A stretch of 64,000 nucleotides of DNA from Polyodon spathula (GCF_017654505.1 NC_054537.1:71690618-71754617); one strand, 5' to 3'. Shown: positions 23,192 through 36,652, numbered from the stretch's first letter. Notes: generated from the sequence alone by a model not told the origin. Numbers and translations: made by a program.

Positions 23192-23345
23192 ATGGCAACG
23201 TACGTGGTCTCGGAGGATTTCCATACCAGTGACAGTGATGCTGAATTATCACTCAGCGATGATGATGAAGAGGATGTGGAGCCAAGAACAGTACAAACTG
23301 TACAAACAAAAGAGCATGCAGCTACTTTTCAGGTAAGCCAGCTAT
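23192..23345 (+). CDS. Unidentified acidic N-terminal ORF or exon
   Basis: An ATG opens MATYVVSEDFHTSDSDAELS followed by a run of Asp/Glu (SDDDEEDVEP) and a Thr/Gln/Val segment, ending at a stop near 23,345. The reading is interrupted at about 23,331 by CAG|GTAAGC, a good vertebrate splice-donor consensus, so it could be a first coding exon of about 46 residues. Ser/Asp/Glu-rich N-termini also occur in some DNA-transposon proteins (for example piggyBac-derived), and no downstream partner exon is recognised. The LTR-like fragment just upstream could in principle act as its promoter; that is speculation. Confidence 0.25.
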
Positions 23346-24840
23346 AGCAAGGGGTGGGTGTATTACATCATCTCCGCAATTACAAATAAAAATTCCTCAG
23401 GGGCTACATCAGTTTACAAATCCAGAGACAAAACAAGTGCTACAATATCAGGAAACAAGTAAGCATTTCTAAGGTCCCTTTCAGATTTGATTCGAGGGAG
23501 TGCTTTAATGCAATCTCAGATTGTTTCGGTTTGTTTAGAGGTTAATGTGAATTATCCAATAGGACTCCCTACAGTTCTGAGTTCGCCTTTTTTTAACCAT
23601 ACTGAGTGTGCAAGAAATGGTGGTCTGAGGCCTGATTGGAAAAGTGAACCGGTCTTACTGCGTCATTATAGCAATGTGAAATATCACTGAGTTATTTTCT
23701 AATGAAACAGCACCAGCAATGAAACAGAAGAATTCTATATACCATATTCCTTTGAATTTAAGTCCCTTTTTGAACAATTTTTTGCTCCTCAAAAATAGTC
23801 TGTGTTTTAAATTCGAATACAGTGTAGTGGTGCGTGTATTAAAATCACCAACAAAAGATGTGACCTCCCGAGTACGTAAACAGCAACGTGACTGACTGCC
23901 AAGAAAAGACAACTCTGCTGCCTGATCTCAAATCATCCATGACATAGAGGCAGCCATTTTCAAAGAAGCGCCATTAGTTTCCTGAGGAATTCAAAGAGAA
24001 GCTTTTACAATTTCAGTGTTTCTAACAAACATTACCAGCTTGGACAGATTGGAAATACTGATTAGACTCCTTTATTTTGCAACAATGCAAGCAATACCAC
24101 AATTCACAAATTGGGGGAAAAAAACAGGTGTGAGTAGTCATGAGTGGAAATGAGAAGCAACACATTGCTCTGTGTGATAGCAGACTGCCATAAACTACCT
24201 CCATATGCGCAATTGAGGTTATATCTTTGTAAATGCATATTTGATTTTTTTCCCCTCAAATTGAGGGTGGGAAAACATCTTACGCTGCATCCTAAAGTCG
24301 AAGGAATACGGTACATACAGTATTTTTGTATGTCACAATATTGTCATATTGCATTTATAAAAATGTAACTCAACTATATAGCCACACAGTTTCATCAAAA
24401 TGCATTTTAGCAATGTAGCATGTAATAAATTTGGATCCAGTTGTCTTTGTTTAGTGTTTGCTGTACAATAGATATGGGCTTTCATTACGGCAAGTCAAAA
24501 TGAAAAAGCCGACAATTGTGCAGATTAATTTCAAGTTTCATTCACAGTTGATACGGTGATGTTCCAGCAATAATCAGGATTTGTGCTTAAATGGGATACA
24601 ATTCTGGGAGACGATTCTTCTCAAAGTTACTCAACGCTGTGCCTTGCTTAAACCACGTTAAACTCTTGAAGGAGCTGGAGTCTCCTGTGGTTTTTCAGGC
24701 TTCTGTTGCAAAGAAAGTTGGTTTGTCAACATCGCAGATGCCTCGCGTTGTGATAAGATGTGATTTCATTCTTTTTTATTTCATGTACAGCAGACACCTG
24801 CAGGGCTGGCCTTTGTTCTCCAGAGCTCACTGACATCCAC
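23346..24840. other. No feature seen
   Basis: No recognisable element. Small ORFs around 23,487 and 24,144 carry no known motifs. Confidence 0.35.
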
Positions 24841-25027
24841 TCTCAAGTTCCTAAGTGAGAAAGCAAGCTGGCTTGGTCATGGGATCGGAGGACACCTACT
24901 GAACGTATGGGTCTCCTGCGCCATGTAGGGAATTGCTGTGGTGAGGAGAAAAGCGATTGGGCATTCCGAATTGGGAGAAAATCGGGGGAAAAATTATAAT
25001 TGGACACTAAATTAAAAAAAAAAAAAG
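24841..25027 (+). repeat. SINE-like retroposon 3' module with A-rich tail
   Basis: GCGATTGGGCATTCCGAATT followed by GGGAGAAAATCGGGGGAAAAA and then a terminal AAATTAAAAAAAAAAAAAG. This GGGCATTCC-AATTGGGAGAAAA word is one I associate with fish SINEs, and the A-rich terminus gives the plus orientation. I could not define a tRNA- or 5S-like head with confidence, so the left boundary is arbitrary. Confidence 0.5.
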
Positions 25028-28000
25028 TGTGACTAAGGTGTTGTTTAATTCTCCTGAGTTGTCCTGATAAAGCAGTGCCAACTATACTCTCTTTTGCAGT
25101 TACTCACCCCCATATCATTTCTATGAGCAAAATGTTTGTGCTGAAACCTCATGAATAAAAATTGGAATGTTGAGCCTATCAAAGTGTGAAATCATCAGAC
25201 AAGTTGAATGGATGGTAATGTACAAGTACAGTGATATTCATCAGTAGTCTTTTTCCTCAGTATGACTCAAATGTTTAAATGGGTTGTTTTGAGGAAGAAT
25301 TAACTGGAAGGAAAGGCAAGGGCAGTTGGGTTAAAATGCATACATATCACTTTACCCTCCTAAGTAGCACCATATCACTTTTGAAAATGTGCATGCTAGT
25401 AATTGCTCAAATTGAAAAAGCATTACCATAGTAATTGCTCCAGATGATTTTCCTGAAATGTCTTTAACTACATGGCCTGCAGGTTTATGTGTTTTTTGTT
25501 TTACAATGTATAAAGAAATCATGATATTCTTGCTTCTAATAATTAACATACTGAAACATTTTAAGATATAATATGGATAGATAGGATACCCAATGAACAT
25601 CAATGGAGTACAATGGGCCAGATATTCAAACGAGATGTGAGTTTCACTAGGTCAGTTGCAGAGATTTTTTCCACTCAGTTCTGCCTTGAGAAAAAGTTGT
25701 GCCTGTGAGTAAAGTTCAAAACGGGAACGTCCAGTGCTGCAGATGGAATATACAGTATGTAACAAAATATTGTCATCCTTATTGATCACCTTGCTATATC
25801 ATTATGAAGCATATTGTGTTTAATATAGAGCTTTATATTCCAAAAATGCAGTTGACAGACAGGTAAATTGGTAGGGTAGGTTGAGTAGGACTAGACAGTG
25901 CTGAGAAATAACCAAGAATCCAGTTGCTTATTCACCAGTCACAAACACACATTGCAAGTGAGTGTATTCAACCATACTTTTTTTAATTTAATTTTTTTTA
26001 AATGAAATCATGAACTTATTGTTCATGTGTTTCTGACAATTCCCAGACAGGCTACAATTAGCTGTCCCAGCAAGCTATAATCCATTCTCTAGCTGCTGCA
26101 AGCAGCATAATCACAACTGACCATTGAGACACCGGGAACCAATGAAGTACACGAAGCTTGATAACATGTAAACTCAAGCTGTGCAGCAAAATTTTAATTC
26201 AATTTAAATATCATACAGAATTCATCTTTTTTCAATGCCTAAAACACCCAGTATGCAGCTTATCTGCAGCAATGGATACTACATGTGGTTAAAGAAAGTC
26301 ATGCTTTCAGTTAGTTTTTTTACTTGGTCATTTCACATGGAGAGCAAAATTATCCCCACCCTTCATTAGCCTACAAGAAAGGCACTTCGACTCAGAAGAC
26401 AGTACTGCGTTGAAATCATCCAGGAAGTACAAGTGTAACATATATACTGTGATTAAGACATGGAAACAGAGAACTTTCTTTAACCTAGGGCAGTACCAGA
26501 TGTCATGGTTTAAAATGAAAATACACATTTACTATTTGTTGTTTCAAAACTCCACATTTGAGACCCATGTAGCTAATGTAGGTGCAAAGCAGGTACGATT
26601 TATGGCATTATTTTGTGGGATAATACTTTAATAATTACATTCTTGTTGAGAATCTGGATGTACATGGAGATGCCTTGACTACAACCCTTTCATCCATATG
26701 TCACATGTACATTTCTTGAAAATTCAAAGATGAAACTTGGTTAGGACATTCTTATGCACATGTTGTAGTATCAACATGTAGGGGGAAATCAAGGCATCTT
26801 TATGTCTTACAACTCACACCTTTACATGTGCATATAGTGGATAAAGTTCACTTTATCAATAGCTTTAATTTTGTATTTACAGCAGTGGAGGGAGATACTT
26901 TGTCACAAACTAAACTACTGCTTCTAATATTGAAATTGCTGACATTATAAATACTTTTGCACTACATTGATCTTTTTATATTGACAATTCTAAATATAAA
27001 GGTCTAGAGAAAATGACTTAAAATAGTTAGAATGTCAAAATACATCTAAACTCCTCACTGGAAAGGAGCCTCTCACTGTGCTCTGATATTGTGTTCCACA
27101 TTGCCCAAGAGACTTGCTTTGTCAGCAACTCTCATGTTCCAGATTAGACAAGCAAATCTTCTGTTCTGGATTCTCCTAGTAGTCACTAGATTCTCTCTCC
27201 ATATCCTAGTGACAGGTGGTAAGTAGTTTCTAACACAAAACTATATCCACAGAGGCCCAGTAGCTTGTAAAACAATGTGCAGCTTATGGGAAAGAAAAAA
27301 AGGTTTGGAAAGGAAAGTGCTGAGACAGACTGGTACAAGGGATTGAGGCATTCAGCAACAAAGCCAAACCAGCATGATGTCATTGCTCAAGAATAATCAT
27401 AAGGACCCCTGCTGTACATGTCTCTCAAAGAAACTGATACGTGTTTTATCAGGCGCCTCCTTAGACACTCATTGTAGAGTACAGATGTCTAGTTTAGTTA
27501 ATATTATTCTGGGGTTCAACGATTGGCTAATAACCATGTGACACTACAAGAACATAGTCTGGTACAGATCAGAATTAGATTACCTTATTTTTCTTTTATA
27601 TCCATTTTAAAGAGAAAGCAAATTGAACTGTATTGTGCAATTTGTAAAAACAACAAAAAAAAGGCATCTATACATTTGAAAATGAGTTTGAAAAAAGGAG
27701 TGAATCCAGATTTTCACACACTGGTAAATGAGGCGTCAATCCCAATCAAAGACAGAATATATAAATAAAATGAATATATTAACCAGTATGAAAACATGAG
27801 TCTGACTACTGAAGGAACCTCTCTTATCCATGATTGAAAAAAAGAAAATATTTTCTGCTTGATGCTGGCCAGTAAAAAGCAAGTGACTACTTAGTTCTGT
27901 TAATTTGGGTTCTAATGTGGATAATAGGCTCTTGGCTTGGATATAAACAATTTCTTACATTTTGGCAGTCACCTCATTGCTCAGTTACCACACTGTGCAT

Positions 28001-28522
28001 CTCGTTTTGTAAACTCCAAATATGTGATGTAGGAATGGTCAACACTACTGAAGATAAGGCTTGGACAAAAAAATTATAAATTTCAAGCAAAATTAACATT
28101 GTTATTTGCACATGCTGGCTTACCATTGGTAAATAGACATCTGGTAATTTACTTGTGACAAGTTTCTGTATATATGTAATGTAAATTACATCTTGCATAT
28201 GATGGATGTACTGAGTGAGCACAGAAATTTGCATATCTGTTGTAGCCAAGATAGGGAATAAAGCTGACCTTGAGTGTTGTTGTAGGGGGCCAATCTAGCT
28301 GGAACCATCCTTTAATGAAACATGTTTGCTGACTGAAATAAAAAACAGATTGAGGTACATACATGGCAGAAAGATATGCACAACAAATATTCTTCTTGAA
28401 ACACAACTCAGGATGAACAACATTTCTTTCACACCGTAAACATTGTCAGCAGCAGAGCCATAGACACGTATAAGAAACTGTTTTGACCAACACAAAAAAT
28501 ATTATGAGAGAAGAAGATCGAT

Positions 28523-28523
<1 letters not shown>
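25028..28523. other. No feature seen
   Basis: About 3.5 kb of A+T-rich, apparently single-copy DNA. Small ORFs here lack motifs; none is supported as a gene. Confidence 0.4.

Positions 28524-28555
<32 letters not shown>
28524..28555. repeat. Poly(C) homopolymer of 32 bases
   Basis: An uninterrupted C run, unusual in such A+T-rich surroundings. The exact length is likely to be unreliable in sequencing or assembly. Confidence 0.95.
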
Positions 28556-29552
<997 letters not shown>

Positions 29553-30453
29553 ATGAAAGTCCAGTTCCAATCATTTTTTTAATCTCAAAATCAGGTATAA
29601 ATAATCACAGTTCTAATAGTCACAAATTCGCTACACTATTACTCCATGTTAATATTATGCTGCTTTGTGGTTTTATTTATTTTAGCTATTTATTTAAGGG
29701 TTTACATCTCATTAATATCATCATGCAGCAAGACATTTTATTTATGGGTTTGAACAAGTACAACCAAAGCCAGAGCACTTATTGCAATTGCTATGAGACT
29801 GCAAAACACATTGAAAGGTGTCCTATCAATAGCTGCCAGTTCTGAGTCTTTTTTCACAGTATAATTTTTACCAGATGTTGATTGCATGCACATATGCTTA
29901 CATATTTGTGACATGTTTCCGCGAAATGACGCTTTGTTAGATTCAGCATTTTGTAAGGAAAAGGGAATACAATTAGTATCAGCTTTTTTTTTTTTTTTTT
30001 TTTTACTGTTCTTTGTATAAGTTTGAAACATACCCCTACAATTTATGGTGTATTGTGGTAAGGGTTATTATGTTAACATACTTCAAATATGGTATTATTG
30101 TTGTACTAAGGTTTAATTATGTTGCTGTTCCATTATACCACTGGCCAGCTAAGGGTGCATATTATTTTTTTATTTTTTTTAAAACACTTTCAACAAATTT
30201 GGAATATAGATTTTAACAATGCACACCTCTAAATAACTCTAATAAAAATAACTTCAGGGAAAACAACAGATTGCTAGTGAAATAACACCACTCAAAATGG
30301 CAGGACAGTTATGTCATTTTTGTATGACTTTTCTCCATATAAGACATTGATACTATTTATTTATTTATAGTAAGGTTGACTTTTTTTAAAAGTTACTTTT
30401 AAACTAGACGTAAAGGGGTGTTTTGATTATTGTTTTTTATTTAAATACCAAAC
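29553..30453. other. No feature seen
   Basis: A+T-rich; a T run at 29,985-30,004. No supported gene. Confidence 0.35.
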
Positions 30454-30500
30454 TTATGTGCAAGATAGAAAGTAGATTATACTCTCTATCTTGCACATAA
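30454..30500. repeat. Short hairpin: 20-bp arms, 7-base loop
   Basis: TTATGTGCAAGATAGAAAGT (30,454-30,473) and its near-complement (30,481-30,500) pair at 19 of 20 positions around the loop AGATTAT. It could be a relic of a tiny foldback element or of a palindromic duplication. An expressed hairpin RNA is conceivable but unsupported. Confidence 0.8.
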
Positions 30501-32099
30501 AGGCACACCGGATACAATTTTTTTAGATGGCTTTACCATACAACAAAAATTAATTTAACAAACATACAAACCATGTTTGTATTTGTCATACGATTTTGGA
30601 ATGTTGATTTTGGAATGTTATCATGGATAAATAAATTATATAAATGATAATCAAAACAGAACATTTTAGGGACAACTCTAAATTCACCTTTCTTATCTCT
30701 AGTTTTATAATATTAGATGTGGGAAGGATGTATTTTTCCAGAATATTTTTTTAGTATTTTCCTTAGCTATGGATGTTTGTCATTAGCCTGAATCATCATA
30801 ACCTGAGATAGGCCTTATGCAAACAGGAAAACTTGAAGGGCAAACATTGCCTTTAATTTATCAAGACTGCCCGATGGTGCTCTCAGGACAGTAATGACCT
30901 TCTGTTTCTCACCTTAAAAACAGCTTTGACGTCAATATGCAGCAATTCATTACAGTGACGACTGATCACCTATAATGAATCAATGTGGGAAAAGGTTGTT
31001 TGCGTTGGCTTCTGGTTCCATTTGGAATTCCTAACCTACTGAGATAAAAATCATGCTTCCAACCTTGATGAATGATATATTGAAATTGCAGCACTGAGAA
31101 AGCACTACAGGTATCGTGGGTCAGAGACCAACACACTGTCTGGTATGTTAACATTGAGAGTTCATTACCAATATCAAGTTGACTGCCCATCTGGAGTCAC
31201 CATACTATGGCAATCTTATTAAATAAACAGTGTAATACACCAGCCATTGAGCTAGTATAACATGCAAGGTCATCAAAGTGATCTTGACTGTATGAGTGAA
31301 GGATGAAATTGTTACTGAAGCTAAAGCATCATTTGAGTGATGTGTTGGAAATGAGATTCACCCACGCAGAGCCTAGGGTCAAATATTATTTCCTCTCTTT
31401 CATTTTCATGGCTATTTTAAGTCATTTTAAAGATCACATTGAACACAAGGTGTAAAGCATAAAGAGAGGCTAAGATCTGCAGACAAGGGTCAAGTCTGAA
31501 GTTGCCAGTATTAACCAGACCCATTCTGTTGTATATCTCTGTTCAAAATCTGTCCATTCAGTTTGAACCTACTATTTTAAATAGCTCAAGTGCCAAAAAA
31601 ATGTCAGGGATAGAAATACAGTTAAACTCCCAATGTTTAGCAGTTTTAGCCATTCCAATATTTACAGCAAGATTAACATGATCAGTAAACCTCCACCCTT
31701 TGTTTAACATTTGACAAAATAAAATTGTAAGAAAAATTGTAAGAAATTTGTCAATTTTATGTATGTTTGTTTCTGATTTATTATAAATAAAAAATGTACT
31801 CAGTTGTGTGGCTCTTCATGACTTAACAGTTTATTCAGTTAGGTTAACAAAATTGAAGTTTTTTCATATATTCAGCTGGACGTGCCAATTGTCCTCTCCA
31901 ACAAAGGCTATTGTATCATATTTGTAGCATGTGTGTACTTATATAATATAATTGTTTTTTTGTTTGTTTGTTTTTTTTACTAATTACATATTTAAAATTT
32001 AAATATAATATTTAAGCATGTTAGCTCATTGAAAACAGCACAACAAAACAATAACATATTGCAGAATAAGAGCCCCTCTTCCTAGCACCCTCCAAGCAA
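30501..32099. other. No feature seen
   Basis: A tandem duplication of GATTTTGGAATGTT occurs near 30,594 and 30,608. Otherwise A+T-rich sequence without recognisable features. Confidence 0.35.
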
Positions 32100-33900
32100 G
32101 GCAATGTATGCATAATTGCATCATCATTTTTTTCCAGACTCTTCAACGTTTAATTCATTTCAATAACCTGCATACTTTCCAAATGTCAGGCAAACCAGTT
32201 CCACATCGAGCTGTCAGCACAGATATCAGCAACGTCAAGTAGAGGGGAAAAGATGACAGCCTTGCTCAATGGACCTGCACTTGCTTTGGAGTAAATATGT
32301 TTAAATCTAACTAGAGCAGAAAGTTTACTTTTTTTTTTTCCTCAAGGCCAATCTATAATTGCAGTATGTTTTGCAAATGTTAACTCTGGCACATCAGTCT
32401 CAGCTGTGACCTCATGCGCTCATACTCAGTTTAAATACAATTCGCTTGCACTGGATTGCATATCTCTAACTAATTTAAGCAAACTTGGAAGAGTTATGTC
32501 AGGTACTCTTGTCTTTTGCTGTGAAGGTTGACAGCCAGGATTATTTCACTGTTCATGTCTGCCTGGCTCTCAAAGGTGACTGGCATTGATGTGTCAACAT
32601 TTTTATGCGCTGAATTCTTGAATCAGGTGCAGTTCGCCAGTAACAGCAATTCTCTTTAAAGACCAATCATTAAGAGGCAACATTGTTCCCTGTAAGATTT
32701 GAATAAGCATGATTACACAGGTGGGTGCAATATGAGCTAACTGACTAGTATAGTGCAAATTTAAACAGCAGAGGCTCTGTAATAATCTGAGTAAGGGCTA
32801 TAGGATATAATTGGATTTCACTGGTGTTACTAGAATTAATATAGATCCTCTAATGTCAGAAATGCAGAGTAGCACCTCTCCTGTGTAAACTAACCACAGC
32901 TTAGTGCTCTTCTAATAGATTGCAGAAGTGAGACTGTTGCCTGTAATTAAAAACAGAGCTATGTTTGTACAACGATTGCAAGGTATTTTAATTAACAGAA
33001 TTGCACTTCTTTGGCAAATAATGTTTCTGAATGGCTCTTGGCATCTATGGTGTTTGGGAAAACTAAAATTACCTGGCGGATAGTGAAACAGCAATTTCTC
33101 TGTTCCTAAGCCGGTGTCTTAAACAGTTTACAAAAGGATCAGGTCTTCTTGGAGGCGCAGTTTAATGACTTATATATTGTTACAGTCCATATTATCCGTG
33201 AGCAGTGTGTCACCCGACTCACAGTTCCCAAACAATGGACTTAACCAGTGTACTAAAGGGTCAGACCCCCTTTGAGTGAGTTGTTGTTGAGCTTATAGTA
33301 TATACTGTATCACTGACTTGTCTCACTCACAGTGGCCAACATTATCCATTAACTTCTGTAAGCCAAATAACACAACGTTAATTGCTCCTAAAAAACATAT
33401 CTATCTTCTTAAAAACAATCCTGCTTTCTCAATAACTCCAACAGGCAGCAGGACTCTTTGCCTGTTGAGCTCATTCAAAGAACAGATCCATACCAAAGTG
33501 CTGTATTGAGACAGTAATTAAGTCAGTTGTCCACCTCTCGTCATGCAGCTGCCCTGCTGCCATGTATGAAAGCTGTTTGTCAGCTGCTTTGCCCAGTCAA
33601 GCCTAGACAAAGGGTTTTTTGATGGCTGTCTTCCCTCAATCAGTCTGTGCTGAGGCAGATGTTGAAGTCCACCAGGAAAAAGGTGTAATTTGATTTTACA
33701 TTCAGTGCAGCCTTTCTATATTGATAAGCTAATTAAATCTATCTTAACCTAATCTCCCTGTGCCACTATGGGGTAAATGACTTGCTATTTAAATGTATCT
33801 CACTGCCAGCTGTGAAGGGGGCACTTGCATTGTGTTTGAAAATGTTGTTTCTTTCCCTTATAATTTAGGCATTGCTTCAGGGAAGAAAAGGGGGCTATCT
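32100..33900. promoter_or_regulatory. Possible conserved regulatory stretch (enhancer-like texture)
   Basis: A 1.8-kb stretch without transposon marks or coding frames. It is rich in homeobox-type cores (TAATTA, CTAATTTAAG), octamer-like words, CAGCTG and CACCTG E-boxes and SOX-like ACAAAG words, especially 32,130-32,760 and 33,520-33,860. Developmental-gene deserts in vertebrates look like this. No target gene is visible in the window. Inference only. Confidence 0.2.
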
Positions 33901-34529
33901 TCTGAAACAGGATTATCAAGAAGACGGATGCGTCTAACAAGCTTTTCTTCACCGTCCAGGTCTTGCTGATCTATTTTCACTTATCCCTGTATTGGTCCCA
34001 TCAGTACTTTTTAAAATGACAGATTTACTTTCTTTCAAATTACATATTCTTTATTCCCATTTTGGTTGAGAAGCTGAAGCACTGTTTACCACAAAGCTAA
34101 CTAGAACTTGTTTTTGTAGTACACACCTTGCGGTCAAGCGCAATGGATTAAAGCATGAGTTTCCAAAAGCAACAGATGGGTTTTTAATTATCCACACTGG
34201 GTCTCTTTACATTTTACATTACAACAATCTTATTAGCTTCTGTGTAGTAAACTAATCACTCATCTGCAGTAATGACAACTCAGAGACCGGGCAAGATCTA
34301 TGCTAAAAACTGTGAAACATGTAAGTTTGCCAAAAAACTTTTTAAATTTATTTTTTAGCTTGTGAAGTGAATTTACTTTGATATGTTGTTGTTAACATTT
34401 GCAGTACCAAGCATATACAACATTCTAAATAAAACCATATTAATATCAGATCTAATGGCAGAATGACCGGGGGAATCACACTGTTGCTAATTATATTCGA
34501 AATGTAACCATTAACAAATGAGTATTTAC
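33901..34529. other. No feature seen
   Basis: A+T-rich, no gene or repeat recognised. Confidence 0.3.
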
Positions 34530-34720
34530 AATCGCAGACAGAAGTATTTGGGCAGTTAAAAAAAAATTGAAAAACGACAAAGTGATTTTTATAATTTCTA
34601 ATTTATTTTGAAAGATACACATTAGACAGTCAGCTTTATAATAAAACAACAAATTATTACAGGATATGCTAAAACTAATTTCATACTTTGACAAAAGTAT
34701 TTGGGCAACCTTACATTAGT
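34530..34720 (+). mobile_element. One end of a Tc1-like transposon with IR/DR structure
   Basis: GACAGAAGTATTTGGGCAG (near 34,540) and GACAAAAGTATTTGGGCAA (near 34,691) lie about 150 bases apart in the same direction. Paired direct repeats inside one long terminal repeat (IR/DR) are typical of Tc1 elements of the Sleeping Beauty type. The AAGTATTTGGGCA word is a usual Tc1-family binding-site sequence in fish. No transposase and no opposite end were found before the DIRS remnant, so this is a half element. A TA precedes the terminus near 34,527. Confidence 0.6.
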
Positions 34721-34924
34721 ATTTTTTCTAACCACTGATAGCTTCCTTTAAAATTTGGTTGAAGAAATCATTAGGCTTCTTCAGGTATTCAACCGAAAAC
34801 TAATTAAACAAAAGTTTGCACCTTGGTTTTCACCCATGGACTTTCATCTTGTTATGGTATCGTTGAATTGTTTTTATTTTTTTTCCAAAGTGAGTTACAA
34901 TTAGTCTTTATACATACAAATTCT

Positions 34925-36175
34925 GCTGACGATGCAACAGCTGTTGCAGTCAATCAGGCCAGGCAACTAGTTCACCACAGTGGACCTGAAAGACACCTAT
35001 TCCCACGTCCCCATAGAACCAGCACCCAGGAAGTACCTGCAGTTCAGGGAACAGAGTATGAGTTCCGTGTCTTGCCATATGGCCTCTCTCTAGCTCCCTG
35101 TGCCTTCTCTAAGTGCATGTAAGCTATCCTGGTCCCATTGAGACTCAAAGGCATCAGAGTGCTTAATTAACAGGACGACAGGATCATTTGTACATAGTCT
35201 CCAGTACAGGCCCACATGGAAATGGTCACCTTCAACGGTTGGGCCTTATGGTGAATCACGCGAAGAGCCAGAGCCCACCTTCCCAGAGCTTCCTATCTAG
35301 GAGTGTGCTTGGACTCTGGGGACATGCTGGCCACTTTGTCAGATGGCAGAGTGCACAGAATAGTCGACTGTTTGGAGCTCTTTCAGCTCAATAGAGTGCT
35401 CACGGTAGTGAAGTTCCAGAAACGTCTGGGCCTAATGGCAGCAGCTTCCCAGACCCTTCCATTGAGTCTCCTGCGCATGCACCCTCTGCTGGCCTGGTTC
35501 AACAGTAGGGTTTTTAAGCCCATGTTGAACCGCGACCGCCTACTGACAGTGTCCCACCACTATCTAAAGGCGCTTTCTTGGTGGAAACAGCTGGTCCATT
35601 TACGCCTAGGTGTAGCACTGGGCAGTGTCACCATAGCTTGGGCTGGGGCGCTGTGTGGAATGGCCGGGGTGTGCAAAGTGTGTAGAACCCCCTTACCAGG
35701 GTCTCCACATCAATGTTTTGGAACTGCAGGCAGTTTGCCTGGCATTGCAGAACTTTTTGCATGAGGTTCGAGGGAGACATGTGTTTGTCCGTATAGACAA
35801 CGCAACATTGGTGGCTTCCCAGAGTGACAAACTGGGCAGCGGACCTCCTCTCAAGGAGAGTCTCCAGCAGCTCAGAGTAGAGGCTTCACCCCAAGGTGTC
35901 AGCCTAATTTGGGAGAGGTTTGGAAGAGCAGAGATAGATACTTTGCCTCCCAGGAATCAACTTACTGTCTCTTCTGGTTCTCCATAATAAGAGGTGGGGA
36001 CACACTGCCAATAGATGCCTTGGCACACCAGTGGCCGAGGCACCTGTTATATGCCTTCCCACCGCTTGCACTGCTCCTGCTGTGTCTGGAGCTCCTAGTA
36101 CCCCTTATTGGCCCAGTAGACTCTGGTTTTCAACCCTGATGCAGCCCCTGAGCAGCCAGCCGTGGAGACTCCTGA
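34925..36175 (+). mobile_element. DIRS-type (tyrosine-recombinase) retrotransposon fragment
   Basis: A plus-strand fragment of a DIRS1-like pol, with RT and RNase H but no recognisable tyrosine recombinase and no split or inverted terminal repeats. RT and RNase H motifs are of the DIRS type and differ clearly from the gypsy elements elsewhere in the window. Neighbours are a Tc1-like end to the left and piggyBac-like ends to the right. The coding sequence is broken by many frame changes. Confidence 0.8.
34930..36160 (+). pseudogene. DIRS reverse transcriptase / RNase H, broken
   Basis: Recognisable in order: FTTVDLKDTYSHVP (near 34,970-35,010, second frame), FRVLPYGLSLAPCAFSKCM (35,063-35,120) and VLN*QDDRII near 35,160. 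The last is where active relatives have a YLDD-type catalytic box; a stop and Q replace YL while DD remains. Next come RLGLMVNHAKSQ (35,236-35,270), CLDSGDMLATLSDGRVHRIV, LNRVLTVVKFQKRLGLMAAA (35,388-35,447) and LLAWFNSRVFKPML. The RNase H part follows: GLHINVLELQAVCLALQNFL (35,700-35,760), VRIDNATLVA and IWERFGRAEID, then IDALAHQWPRHLLYAFPP. The product would have supplied reverse transcription for a tyrosine-recombinase retroelement; this copy cannot. Confidence 0.8.
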
Positions 36176-36479
36176 AGCGGTGTATCTTTAGAATTGTGAT
36201 GTTCTTTGTCATAAAGCTCTGGGTATTTTTTCAACTGCAAGTATTATTGTTTCCTCCATCCTTTTGGATACTGCTTCACTCTGCTGGACAACATGCATTG
36301 AAGCTGTTCCCTGATTGCTCAATTCCCTAGTTGCAAAAAATAGGATTCAATCCTATTTGTTTTGCGTTGCTCAAGTGCCGCCCCAATACTGCTCCCACGT
36401 TGCCTGTGGTGTGAAAGATACTTATCAAAAGTATAGGTTCTATTCATTTTGTTGCATTGCTACACAGTTTCGCTTGCCG

Positions 36480-36571
36480 CATTTTGTCTGGTGTGTAGCA
36501 GCCTTAACAGTCACAGCAATCTCCAGCGGCAGTTTTAGGTGTGAGTATAACTGCGGCAGTTCTAGTGTTAA
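36480..36571. mobile_element. Right end of a piggyBac-like element (tentative)
   Basis: CGGCAGTTCTAGTGTTAA ends in TTAA (36,568-36,571), the target site of piggyBac transposons. It is the inverse of TTAACACTAGAACCGCCG at 36,653. The left extent is unknown. Alternatively this and the next feature are the arms of one small foldback of about 120 bp. Confidence 0.4.
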
Positions 36572-36652
36572 AATAAAACAGTTTAATGTTAGTTTTGAAT
36601 CAACAAGTAATTTTTATTATTTTTCAATTTTCGCCACTGGACATCTATACAT

